A DNA stretch of 62,000 nt. It comes from Lingula anatina (lineage: Eukaryota > Brachiopoda > Lingulata > Lingulida > Lingulidae). Of the stretch, positions 50,336-62,000 are shown one piece after another. Under the pieces are notes generated by a model, which saw only the letters and a program-made list of their open reading frames with translations, did no database searches and was not told the DNA's origin. The translations under genes were made by a program, and so were the position numbers. The stretch's first letter is position 1. Each line of letters opens with the position of its first letter. The DNA lies in contig NW_019775954.1 of the NCBI RefSeq assembly GCF_001039355.2, positions 4,431 through 66,430 of the forward strand, read 5' to 3'.

Positions 50336-53300
50336 GTAAGATCTTTCATGTAGTTCTAAAGCTGATTAAATAGGCCATTTAGTACATTTAGTAATATGAA
50401 GATGTTGGACATACAGGAAAGCATACTGAAGAGCACAGACAGTGTAGACAGTTATATGCTGACAATTGCTTACTCAAATTATTTCCTATTCATAAACTGC
50501 ATCCAAGCCATGGAAAGTGCACAGTACAAGTATCATCATCATCAAAGGGAATACAGAATATGTCACAGCACCTGTAGAAGCCCATTTATTTGCTGTAGCT
50601 TCATCACTAAAGGCATCAAACGTGATACAAATACTGTTCCTTGAACATGTGATGCAAAATAGAAAATGCTAACACCAAGTATACCTTTGTCTAAGATGAC
50701 ACTATTTCATGAAATTTTCAAGATCTTTAGCTGATAAAAATATCCGTGTGCTAGTATAGCTAGGAGGCACAGACAAGAGACTTTAGATCTTTAGAATACC
50801 CAGGGTCTGGTTCAAGGAGTAAATCTTGTTCTCCATTTTGAGAACATTTTGAGATATCAAAGACATAAAATCCAAAAATTATCTTTTCAAAGGCAGAAAA
50901 ATCAGTCTGAAGCTAAAACCTAAAATTCATTGAACTCTTTTATATACTCTCAATATGCATCTTTATTGAGCGAAAGGAATGTTGTCATAACTGCCCATAG
51001 GAAACCACACTCTAATTAATTTTAGATAATTAATTAAGTTCACACACAAATCAAATCAGTTTAATTGCATTATGTGAATACCCCCAGAAGCTGTTAATAT
51101 GACAGAGGGGCCTACCCACATGGGAGTAAGCATTATTACTTATCTTGAATACCAACCAGTATAACTTTGAAGCTTATTTGTAAACATAGAGACAAGGTGA
51201 AATAGTTTCAGCATAAGATTCGTGTTACAGTACATAAACAATTTTAAAACTGCTCATGTTCCCAAACAGTTTTACCTGACTCCAGATAAAAATATCTGAC
51301 CCTAAGATAAAAATAAATGTGCTCTCTATTTAATTAGCCATCAAAACTAGCCAGATCAAGGGGCTGGACATTTGCACTCATCTAAACACATCTTCAGGTT
51401 CAAATATACTTTAAACAGGACAAATTTGCCATTATCTTCATAGGAAAGTAAGTACTTTCCATAAACAATACAAAAATAACTGAGTGAGGCTTGGGATTGC
51501 ATGCTGACTCTTGAGTTATTTTTCCAAACACCAGTGTTAACTGCTAACTTGTCTTCCAACAGCATATCGGATATTTGGAGCATGCTGCAAAATTCTTCTT
51601 CACTCCCTTCCATGATCTGCTTGTTTATCCTTGTATATCCCTCTCCACCCACCAGAAATTAAAAGGGGAACATTTCCCTCATCATGCTAAATTTTGGGGA
51701 TATTCTGGACCCTGGCTGAAAAAAACTGGGGTCATCTGTGCATCCGTTTGTCAAAAATTGGGTGTCATTTTTCATAATATGCATTGAGAACCAAAATAAG
51801 TCAAAACATAAGCTAATGTAAAATGTTAAATGATGATGAACTTATGGCATATGCGTTCCATTTCATTTAAGAAGTTTTTTCAACCATTTTTTATTCTTTC
51901 ATCTTAGATATTTTCTAAATTCTTTGTACCCAAAAAAGATAGTTTGGAATTTTGACATAAAACAGGTGAAAAGAAACATGGTTTATGTCTTAAATCAAAT
52001 GAAGCATGAGGTTTATATACAGTTTTACTGCTTTTTTCAGTCTGCCACATCCACCATGGCATGCACACTGTAGGGTACCTGTTGTCAAAATGTTCATTCT
52101 AAAACTAAATGGCTTACATAAGGTATACAGTTTCAAATCATCCTTCAGCATGTTAATGCCCATGAACAATTAATAAATATTTATAAAGCTATAAAGAAAA
52201 GAAAATAATGCTGAATCTGATTTCCCTACAGGGTTGCACTAAAGATCTAAAACAAATGTAAAAACAAACTGTTCTTTTAATCTTGGTGTGGTATCTGTAG
52301 GAATTCTTACATTAAGATGTAACTAATTAATTAAAATTTAAAGCAGGAAAAATTATACCACTTAGTCTGGTATAACAAATTTCACACCTAAAGCTATGTT
52401 AAAAGCATGTGCACCCAGGCCTTAATCATTTCTTAGAATGTTAATCCAATTTTGAGTTGGACATAAGAAGGAAAAATAATACAAAGCCTGTTTATATCAG
52501 TTTCTTCATTAATATCCAAAAATAATACAGCCATCTTCCACCTGTTTTGTGTTAAGATATCATAATAATCTGCAAAACAGGTGCTAAGAAATCAGACATT
52601 TGAAACAACACTGGAAAAGGAAGAGACAGATTATACACAATCTGTACATTACTTGTAAACACCCAGTATTAGAGGGGTTCTAATAGTACACCTATAACAG
52701 GTTGAAAAAAAAAATAATAACTGAAAATATATAATATTTGAATTATAAAAATTTTATGGCTCATTAGCCAAATTAGCATACAAAAAGAATTTTTTAATTA
52801 ATCATCATGGCCACCTATTAGCCTACTATTGTGAAGAAAGCACTTTATTAACACAAATCAAAGCATCTAGACTAATTGATTACTTTAACTTAATCTTTAT
52901 AATTCTTTAAACAATATTACAAACAATCACATAACAGATGTGTATGTTTTCCCCCTTGTAAGCTTAGATATGCTATCTTCTCCAGGCCAACCTCCCATTT
53001 CATTACATGGGGATGGAGATAAGTAATATGTATATATACTTCCTATAGTATTGTTGATCTAGCTGTGCAACCAAAAGTAAACACAATATCAGGCCATTGC
53101 AGCTGAAGTATTGGGTTTGTTTTGATTCCATTCGCTCTGATTAAGGCGTGCCCTGTTCTATCTTTTCATGGTCTCATCTTTCCATCCCCTGCACCTGTTA
53201 ATCTCTGGGTTATCTCTCTCACAAAAATGCCAAAGAACTAGGAAAGCAGGGAGCAAAGCATCTCTTATATCAAAGATTGTATTTTTTTCTCAGTGCACTC

Positions 53301-54977
53301 ACAATAGCTGGGGCACCATGCCACCATTACTTTTCTCCCAAGGAGTGCAAATGACTTCTCACGCAGAGCAGATATGACTTATGTTCATGGAAATCTTTGT
53401 TGTGGGGGGCTTTTATCTTCTTCTCTATCATGTTGATACACTTGACTTGTTTTTTAACCCAGCATGCGCCTGCTGTTTATCAAAGCTTTTTAAGTTGTGA
53501 GGAATTTCATTCAGCATCTACAGTGCAAGTTTCTAGATTATACTTGGTAACATTTTACCCTTTTTCAGTGTTCAGCAGTTTGTAAACTTTTGTCACTTAT
53601 GCTGTCATATTTAAAGACAATCAATCACAAGACAATTTATTTTCTCATTTCTTTCAACAAAGCAATAACAAAGGGCATTCTTTGCCAATGATTCACAGTC
53701 ACACTTGCAACATATCAGGACAGGTTTAAAAAAATAGGTTTCTGTCATTCTTACCAGCCACAGCATCCATAGAACCATCAAAGCTTGATTTGGATAATTC
53801 TATTTATACTATCTATATCGACTTTATATTATTATTTATCCAGGTTACACATTCTTGATATGGTTTGATAATATATTTTTAAAGAGTTTCTTCTAAGAGT
53901 TGAATTTAGGAGTATTTGAAATTAATACTAATTCACAAATTTTCAGAAAAATCTTCATTATACTGACTCACACACATACAATAATTGTCAAGAGCTTGTG
54001 ATAAATTTAGTTTGGCAGTTTGATAATAAGTGAAGTTTTATTTCAAATAGCTTTCTTCTCTTTTCAATCTTAACTTGGCACAGCACGTTTCCACAACTGT
54101 CAAAATAAACCCTCAACAATGAGCTGCCAAGCTGAATCTAGGAGACACACAAAAGTCAAGATATTAACTGCTTCAAATTGGTAGAAATTGAAGCAAAACA
54201 CTCTCATGCATTAAGTACTTATTCTTCATCCATTTTCTTAACTGTTCCTACTAGGCTCCATCCAAAGAGACACTCCAAAATGTACAGGCAGTCCCTAAAA
54301 GCTTCAACTTAGGCTAATTACTACTGTTTGTTTTTCTAATATATTCATCTGATTTCCTGAGAAGCTGATGTTTTAATAGGATGTCAAACATCCTGCAAGC
54401 AGGTGGTCTAATTTTTTCTTGATAAAAAAATAGTACTGGTAAAAAGTTCTTATACACCTTGTAAAGTTCACTCCATGATAGATGCACAGAGAGACACTGG
54501 TAGTAAATTCATTAGCTGCTGACTGCTACATCTTAGTTTATGAATACATGTGTCATGCTGTGAACTCACTGGTCTGTATATATGAACTTGTGCCCATGAG
54601 TTACAAGCAAAATTGCTTTAAAAGAGAGGAGGAGAGAGGAGGCTGCAGTGAGGAGTGGAAAAGTCAGACAACAAAACATCCGGATCTCAGAAGACAAGAC
54701 TGAATTGAAAGTGAGCAGTGTTTCACGTACTGGGTCACTTTCCCATACACCAAACTCTGTGGGTTTTAGGTCTTCACAGCCAGATCACAAAAAGCTGGTG
54801 ATTTAATGCCCAAAATGTAGCTGTATATACTACTTCCTAAAACCTCCCACATTTCATTTTGTTAGAATGTTTAACCCAAAGAAAAAGACTTGCAGTTGCT
54901 GAGACTTCAGAAGCTTGTGCATTTGCAAATCTTTGTTTTGGTCAATTTTCAAAGCAACATTGTTTTTTTACTTTCAG
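50336..54977. other. upstream region of tincar, no coding exon recognised
   Basis: AT-rich DNA with many TAATTA/ATTAAT cores (51012-51037, 52321-52334, 52791-52804), as expected of homeobox-bound regulatory DNA but also of AT-rich background. A purine-rich block at 54620-54710 ends near GTGAGC and could be another non-coding exon. Confidence 0.35.
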
Positions 54978-55058
54978 ATAGCAGAGAAAGATTCAGGATG
55001 ACAACTTAAAACAGACGAGAAAAAACTTAAAAGTACAGAATTACTATAAGGACACAAG
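54978..55058 (+). other. 5' untranslated part of tincar exon
   Basis: A good acceptor (TTTTTTTACTTTCAG) ends at 54977. From there to the ATG there is no other ATG-started long frame, and an in-frame TAA lies four codons before the start. The coding exon therefore probably begins at 54978. Confidence 0.55.
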
Positions 55059-58000
55059 ATGCCTTTATCGGAGAAAAAAGTGTGTGGATGCAGAATCCGC
55101 TTCAACTCCTTTTGGTGCATCTGGTATTGCGCCATTGTGCTGATTGCACAAGGATACCTGACCTACCTGGCCGTTAGCAGGTACTCAGCATTCAAAAGTT
55201 TACATTGGAAAGAAGATGAAATGCCATCTTTGGAATTCACCTCCTATGTTGCTCTTATTGCACTATCACTGCTGTGTTTGCCATTTTTTGCGTTGGCTGC
55301 CATATTCAAAGTGGAAAATTATGCCAATGACGGTGTTAGGCTTGGAGAAGAAATTTTAAGCAAGAAGGAGGCACGTCTTAGATATTTGGAGACAAGATTT
55401 GGAAAGCGTTTCTGGCAGCAGATGGGTCCTGTGGCACAAACTCTCCACATTGGAGCAGCTTTTTGTCTGCTGCTGCCCCATGTTCTCCTGCAGGCTCAGG
55501 AGATAAAGCATGGATATCTCAGTGAAGGTGAGTGGTCATACCTATAGCTACACAGAAGAGAATTCAAATTACTAAAGAGAATTCAAATTATTCCACTAAA
55601 TAAATAATAATGCCAAAAAAGCGTTTGGCACACAAATGCCACCTAACTGCTGAGGTCTAATTTATGTAGTATGTGCATTTTGCAAAAAAAAAAAAAAAAA
55701 AAAAAACTTCTTATCTAAACAGAAATATGACCCCCTGGTGGACTTTTCTTCTATTCTTAAAAAGTTATGGTGAGTACTAATAGTTTTTTTTCTGACCAAT
55801 AATTTAGTTTTTCAGGCCATTTCCATACATGAACAATAAAAGACAAAGTTATTTTAACCCAAGAACATATCTGTGTGAATGAAAGTGTAGGCTATTTTCA
55901 TGTCTTGCACATTTAACAACAAACACTACCATTCTCAAACAAAACATTTAAAATTACAACACAAAACATATATTCTTTCAAATGCATCATTTCTTCCCTA
56001 ATATCAGAAAAGGGAGGAGCAGCACATTAAGTTTGATTTATAGGTTCAACCGGTCCAAGTGCTTCATAAAATGCCATAACAACATCATAGTTCTGATAAT
56101 GTTATATTCACTTTAAGGATCACATTATAAATCAAATTAGTATATCTCAAAATCAATTAAGTGAACTGTTATTATTTGGCACCACCCTGCATTGTATCCA
56201 AACAGATGAGTTATGAGATGCTGGCTGTCGGTACAGACCATTATGTTCATTAGAATGAAATCACACACCCTGTTCAAATGTCCTTGTACAGCTATTGTCA
56301 AAGAGCAAATTTATTGTCACTTTAAATTGATCACTTTTTAAGAATATAAAATGGGAAAGTTTTCTTTTTTATTGGACATGTACTTGCTGCTTTACCTGTG
56401 TATTGAAGTTGAATTCCATTTCCAGTTTACGTAGTTTACATCAAGTATGTAAACACTCAAAAGTATATTAATATACTCGGTGTGTAATGAACAAAACTCA
56501 ACAACCTGGGAAATGTCCAATATTTTGTAAGATAGCTATGCATGGCTGCAGGAAAAAAAAAACACCTCAAATACTAGAAAATTGACAAACATCCACGTTT
56601 TGGATTCTGCTGTTCACGCAAAGCACAGTTCATGTTTTTTTTTTCTGATAAGACCTTAATTGGATTTTGTTTAAACTTATTTAGCATAATAGTTGGTAAA
56701 ATCTCAGCTGGGTTTAAGGCAATTACATCTGAAAAAAATCAGGAAGCCAGACAAGATACACCTCTTTAGTATAAGCATTTTCAGCTGGAACTTCCTTTGA
56801 AGGGAAACAGTGTTGACCTTTTTGAAGAGAGACTCTAGATCTTATTCATAAAGTTGAATACTTGAATACTTGAAATTATTTGTCATTTTTCTTGCTGTTG
56901 TACTATTGCTGGTTGATGTGGTTGATGTTAATTCTGCGTTTACAATAACACATTTAGAAATTGAATGATTACAATTTGTCAATCAGACCAAAAAATATGA
57001 TTTACCAAAAAAGGAAAATAATTGATCGGAGTGACAATTTGCAGATTTATTAATATCATTGTAAGAGTTGAGTTGCTACCCACGATAATACCTTTTCAGA
57101 CATTCAGACATTTCAGACATTGCTAAAACATATAATCAGATGAAACCTTCTCACTGTCCATATCAAGAGGTAAAAATAAAATAAATGACGTTCATGGCCC
57201 AAAATTGAGTTCGACTCCCACTGACCCTTGGTATGTCTATACTGAACACAGGTGAGATACCTGCTATAATGAGACCTTTAAAATATTATTTATAGCACAA
57301 ATAAGAGTCCTGGCACACTATTGATAGTCTTATATGTACTAAGACCCCCCATTTTCCAATGCCCTATAGCCAAATGGCTTACGTTATGGCAGAAGGGTAA
57401 TCCTCCGCTTCATACAATGGTTGTGTAATACAAAACACACAACTTTTCCACCTGGTTAAATAGCAACAGTGCCAAACTGTTATTTAAGCTTCAGAAGTTA
57501 GTCAGACATGAACATTTCTTCAAAAGTATCCCTTTAGTTAATGATTTCATTCCATAATCGAGATTAATTCTCTTGCTTGGAGAAGGTACATGTCATGTAT
57601 GGGTAGCATCAAGACCTTCTGCCGTGATAGCAACAGTGCAAAGCAACTAAGACGGTGGCCTGATTTTGATACATAAAAAATTGCAGAATGTTCATCTAAA
57701 AAGCTAAAAAAAATTCTTCAGAAGTAATCAAGTAACACTGTCAGTGTTCACCTATGGTCTAAATGAAAGTTGTAACACACCTATTACTCCCCCCTCCTAG
57801 TTTATTTTAACAGTCATCCAAGAAATGAAAACAGCGTTCATACCTTAATTACTGAAACTGTTTGTAGAAGTTAACTAAAACTGTACCTATGTGTGCAATA
57901 ATCACCAATGCTGAGTTGGTGAAAAGAAAGTGTGATAGAAAAACAGCTTCCATCTGTGTTCCTTGTAAACAGATATCAGAGGAGGTCTGAAATCTTGCTG

Positions 58001-61000
58001 GGGGTGAAGTACTATTCAAATTTATTTCAATTTCCAGACTATTGACAGAATAGATAAGAAAAATGTGAAACAGCACCACACACTTCCTTGTGGATGTAGT
58101 GTACTTTAGGAAGGGTGCATTCACATAAACACTTCAACCAAATTAACTTATATCTTCTGAGGTTTTTTGTTGACTTTGAAAATAGTTTTTGCACTCACAT
58201 ATGCTAAGAATTTTACAGATATGTTAGGAAGTGAGGGCAGAAAAAAAACACACCCATCAAACACCTTAAGTATTTGATCTTATTTTACCTTATTTTGTTT
58301 CAAATCTTTTTTATTGCACATTTTATGTCCTGAAATTCCTGAGAAAAGAACTGCATACCTGTTGTACACATACCACTGTTAGACATTTTCCAGTGCTATT
58401 TGTATCCATGTGAGATATTTTTGAAAGTGAAATAAAGACTCCAGGTTTATTAAAAACACAATATCTGTCATGAATCAGAGCTATACTGGCAATGGAGACG
58501 AGCTCTTGACAAGATGAACCTGAAGAGTAAAGATCTGTTCACATTCACTGAAATTATTGTTGTCTAAACTACAAATATATATGAAAACATTAATTTAGTC
58601 ATTTTTTCTATCATGGCTACATGTGCCTCTGACTTTGCTGACTTTCACTGATGTTCTTAAATACTTATTTAGTATTTAAGAAAAGTTATTTTAATCATAG
58701 TGCTAGTAACTTGACAATGAACATCACATTTTAATGCTTGATATTAATTCAGTTTAGACATTTACATTTCCTTTCAACTAGTTCCCAAGTTCCCATGAAA
58801 TATGAACAGGTGTAGACTGGCAAAACAGAAAAGATCCATTGTCATCTGACTTCTGTTTCTATGCTGTGAACAGGTGATCAGTCTTTCACTCTGGTCTGGG
58901 AAAAGACAGCAAACATTTTCATACAAATATACATTTAGTCTCAGTGAGAGGGTGCAGCAAGTGAACCATATCTTAAAAGTGACCAAACTTTGGCAACTGT
59001 TGACCAGTCACTTTCACTGCACTGACACATTCTGACAACTTCATTATGGTATTGAAAAGAAGTTCAGGTCCAAATGCATATACTATGACATTCATCAATT
59101 TCTGAAACAGATTTCACCCAAAAAATATCCTTTTACCTATTTATCTTCAAGCTAGAAAAGACAAATATTCCTGTTTAATTATTGTTTTTATTTTTATTAT
59201 AACCTCATAAAAAGGTATTTGATGTACTTCTGGAAAGTTGTTTGCTTATTTGTCAACATTTTCAAATTGATACAGTTTCTAGGCTAGAAATGCGCCCAAA
59301 GTTTTAAAGGACACTGTCCAAAATGGGTAGAGTCTGATAGTAGAGAGGCGAGTCTTCGATGTCCTCTGAAACTATGAAGGTTGACAAAAAGAGACGTAAT
59401 TTATGCAAGACTGAACCCAGTGTGTAGTATCTGGTACTAAAGGATTGGAAATGTTATGTGTTTTACAATGAATCTAATTACATCTGATTTGCCATTGGGA
59501 CCCACTGGGTGATTAATGATAGGAACTATCCTGTGTGTGTAATAAGCTGTGTGGAGACCCAACTCAATACACAGTGTGTGTGTATGTGTGTGGCAGGTGC
59601 TCTTCATGGGCTTCTCTTTGTTCCAAACAATCATGATGCAATGGCTATGTCCCTTCTACTGAGTTGATTGAACTCAATGCCCTTGTCTTCATCATGAAAT
59701 ATATTTCTTTCAAATGTCTGGATTACAACAGAAAAGTCTGCATGGTTCATTTAAATTGGTGTTTGTTTCACTTTTTATTTTTGTCTAATTTTTGCATTAT
59801 TTTACCTGTTTATTCAATTTTTCATATTAAAATATTAACAAACCTAGTAGCATTATAACTCGTTTTCTACTATATGTATGTGAAAATGTTTTGTTTTTTT
59901 TGTTTTTCATCAAAATCATAATTGTTCCAACTTCCAAAGAATACAGTCAATTTTTATTTTTACTTTTCCAGTCAATATGTGGGCAACAGACCTGGATGTG
60001 CTTTTTATCAGAGACAAAATACCACAGTTTTGGGCCTTTTCACAAAAAGCCTCTACCAACTTAACTACAAACTCCACACTTGAGATGATCACAGTGAATG
60101 TGACCACAGAGGCTCCACCTACTGGTGTGCCATGGAATCACCAGAGCAGCCCATCTTTTGAGTTTATAAACTTCGCCGCAGCTTTGATATTATACAACAT
60201 TCGTTACCCTGCAGTTTTCTGGACAACACACAAGTTACTGACGGTGTTATTCTCTGGTCAGTTGTTCCTAGCCACTGTGTTGCATCTGTTTTCTTTTTGT
60301 GGATTTGCTGTGACGTACAAACTACAAGTGAACAATCATCTGCACCAAGGACTGGAGCTCTCTATGAGTCATGGCGGCACAGCAGTAGCATACATTTTAG
60401 GAAACGGCATTGTGTTTTTCTCCTCAATCACCATTTTTAAATATGGATACCTATTTTACAATGAACAATTTATTAAAATGCACAGAAACTACCATGCTTT
60501 CTTAAAATATGCCATGAAGAATACATGTGAAGGATATATTCCTCACACAGCAGCCATGGTTATGATGGTGTTATCCTTGGCATGTAAGGGACCAGTGTTT
60601 TACGACTACGTCACAACATACAGGATGACAGGAGATCCTCTCATTCTGACCTGTATTGTTATGGATGCCATGTACATGATGGCATGGATGATTCTTTGGT
60701 TTGTGTTTACTCTGAAACAGACATGGAAGTTTGCAATCCGGCAGCCTGGCAATGCCAAGAACTCTGTTTATACAATTCACAACAGTCACATTGAAACACA
60801 GCTTATGAGTGAGGAGGAAAGGAGAAATAATGAGGAGCCAACACCATCTATGAATTCATCCATTGACACTGACCATGATACAGTAGATGGAGAGGTGACG
60901 GTGGCTTTAAGTTCAGCAGACGGCACTGGGAATTCATCAACTGGCTCTGACAGTAACAGGGGATCTCCACAAGATGGCTGCTCCTCAGACAATCAAAACA

Positions 61001-61995
61001 CACAAAATACTGGAGCTTTAAGAAAGAAAATAAAACAAAAGAGGACTTCAGGGCATAAAGTGACATTTGAGGAGCCCATTGCACCAAACCCTATGTACAT
61101 GGACAATACCCCGCCTCCCCCTAAACCACCCCGCTCCCATCAGGTGCAACAAGGGGAACAAATAGCTGTGGAAGTGGATGTCCACGCACAGCTGCACCAC
61201 AGAGAACATGACAAGCCTGCTAAGAACACAGGCAATCCAGATTCCTCAAATAATTTTCAAAGGCAATCTAACGACAGGAGATCAAAAGGTGACAGGCAGG
61301 GTATTGGCGAGCCTTCACCTGAGACATCTGTGACACACGCGGACAGTAGAAATCAGAGTCAGTATGATGACAAAAGTGGACAACACCAGCCACACCGTCC
61401 TAATCAGCAGGAAAGACGTCCGTCCTGTCCAAATACAGCCAACATGACATCCAAATTATTACCAGGAGATCAACTAGAACACAGTTACATTCCTGAAATC
61501 ATAGAACAAAACTATGACCAGGTAAACAGGACATATGTTCATGATGAATCTCCATTAGTTCCCAACTTCAGGGAGCAAGACTTTCGGGAACATACACCAC
61601 AACCTGTGCCTGGGACTTCATACACAACAGGTCCAGCACCTCAAGATAGCATGATGAGGCCTTACTCTCCACACGCCATGGCTCAAAACAATAGTGGACC
61701 ATACACACCACAGACAGACTATTTATTACCACAGACAGGTGTTAACAGGCCTTTCACACCCCAAAATACTCATACTTCAACCTACATGCCAAATGGACAT
61801 GCCAAGCCAAATCCAGACTATATAGAAATGCGTGGAGGCAATCAAACTAAGCCATTTGAGTTCAGACATCTACAGATTGTTCCAAAGAAACATGAAATGG
61901 GCAGACGAGATTCAGCTAATTACTCGTTGACATCTTCACAAGAGACGTCATCGAATAACTCGGACAATGTTCCAGCCTTGTGTAGTGAGGTTTAA
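55059..61995 (+). CDS. tincar-family eight-pass membrane protein (complete, 2 coding exons)
   Basis: Exons 55059-55527 and 59972-61995 join in phase 1 (GAA G / TC), giving 830 residues; an in-frame TAA four codons upstream supports the start. The N-terminal part (CRIRFNSFWCIWYCAIVLIA, FKVENYANDGVRLGEE, HIGAAFCLLLPHVLLQA) and the WATDLDVLF segment match the Protein tincar family, named for fly cardioblast expression; molecular function is poorly known. I count eight hydrophobic segments: about 18-39, 62-83, 128-149, 220-242, 250-280, 293-318, 352-378 and 380-405. Between segments 3 and 4 are three N-glycosylation sequons (Asn186, Asn190, Asn199), so that loop is probably extracytoplasmic. The last ~425 residues form a polar, disordered, probably cytoplasmic tail with PPPPKPPRS, three P-[YF]-[ST]-P motifs, YIEM and a C-terminal CSEV. 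Only 5 bases follow the stop. Confidence 0.85.
55528..59971 (+). other. tincar intron 1 (4.4 kb)
   Basis: Bounded by AAG/GTGAGT and TTTTCCAG. It holds a poly-A tract (55685-55706) and no nested gene that I can recognise. The short frames inside lack any family match. Confidence 0.75.
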
Positions 61996-62000
61996 CATGG

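Noticed and set aside
1-62000. CRISPR arrays, bacterial operons, tRNA or rRNA genes
   Set aside because: Intron-rich eukaryotic DNA; no direct-repeat/spacer pattern of CRISPR type, no ribosome-binding sites and no cloverleaf or rRNA signature noticed by eye.

Overview
The window is nuclear DNA from an animal. All supported genes are split by many introns with GT-AG junctions, coding density is low, and the DNA is AT-rich with microsatellites, tandem repeats and small DNA-transposon remnants. The protein set (WDR70, ALG2, a secreted animal heme peroxidase, a tincar-family membrane protein and a Reeler-domain protein) fits an invertebrate bilaterian. The frequent palindromes TAGGCCTA and TACATGTA suggest a marine invertebrate, but I cannot name phylum or species. 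Single unresolved bases (N) occur at 19635 and 26736.

Layout. 357-997 (+): last two exons of a Reeler-domain gene whose start lies left of the window. 3.7-7.8 kb: tandem array of about nine 463-bp units; on the minus strand each unit carries an exon-like block between splice-like signals. 8-13 kb: no recognisable gene, but two clusters of CRE-like sites and a few small open frames. 13176-21280 (+): complete WDR70, 17 coding exons. 22664-24452 (-): complete ALG2, 3 coding exons, convergent with WDR70. 25.1-27.1 kb: two mobile-element-like repeats, one bounded by a 23-bp perfect terminal inverted repeat. 27623-33587 (-): complete secreted heme peroxidase, 11 coding exons. 33.6-54.9 kb: about 21 kb without a recognisable protein gene. 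55059-61995 (+): complete tincar-type coding sequence in two coding exons separated by a 4.4-kb intron.

Function. The genes do not form an operon or a common pathway. WDR70 is a conserved nuclear WD-repeat protein, ALG2 makes the lipid-linked N-glycan precursor in the ER, the peroxidase is a secreted oxidant-generating enzyme, and tincar is an eight-pass membrane protein with developmental expression in flies. The items most worth a second look are the 463-bp exon-like array, the signalling motifs in the tincar tail (PDZ-type C-terminus, YIEM, PPPPKPPR), the acidic and polybasic insert of the peroxidase, and the 1.4-kb inverted-repeat element.
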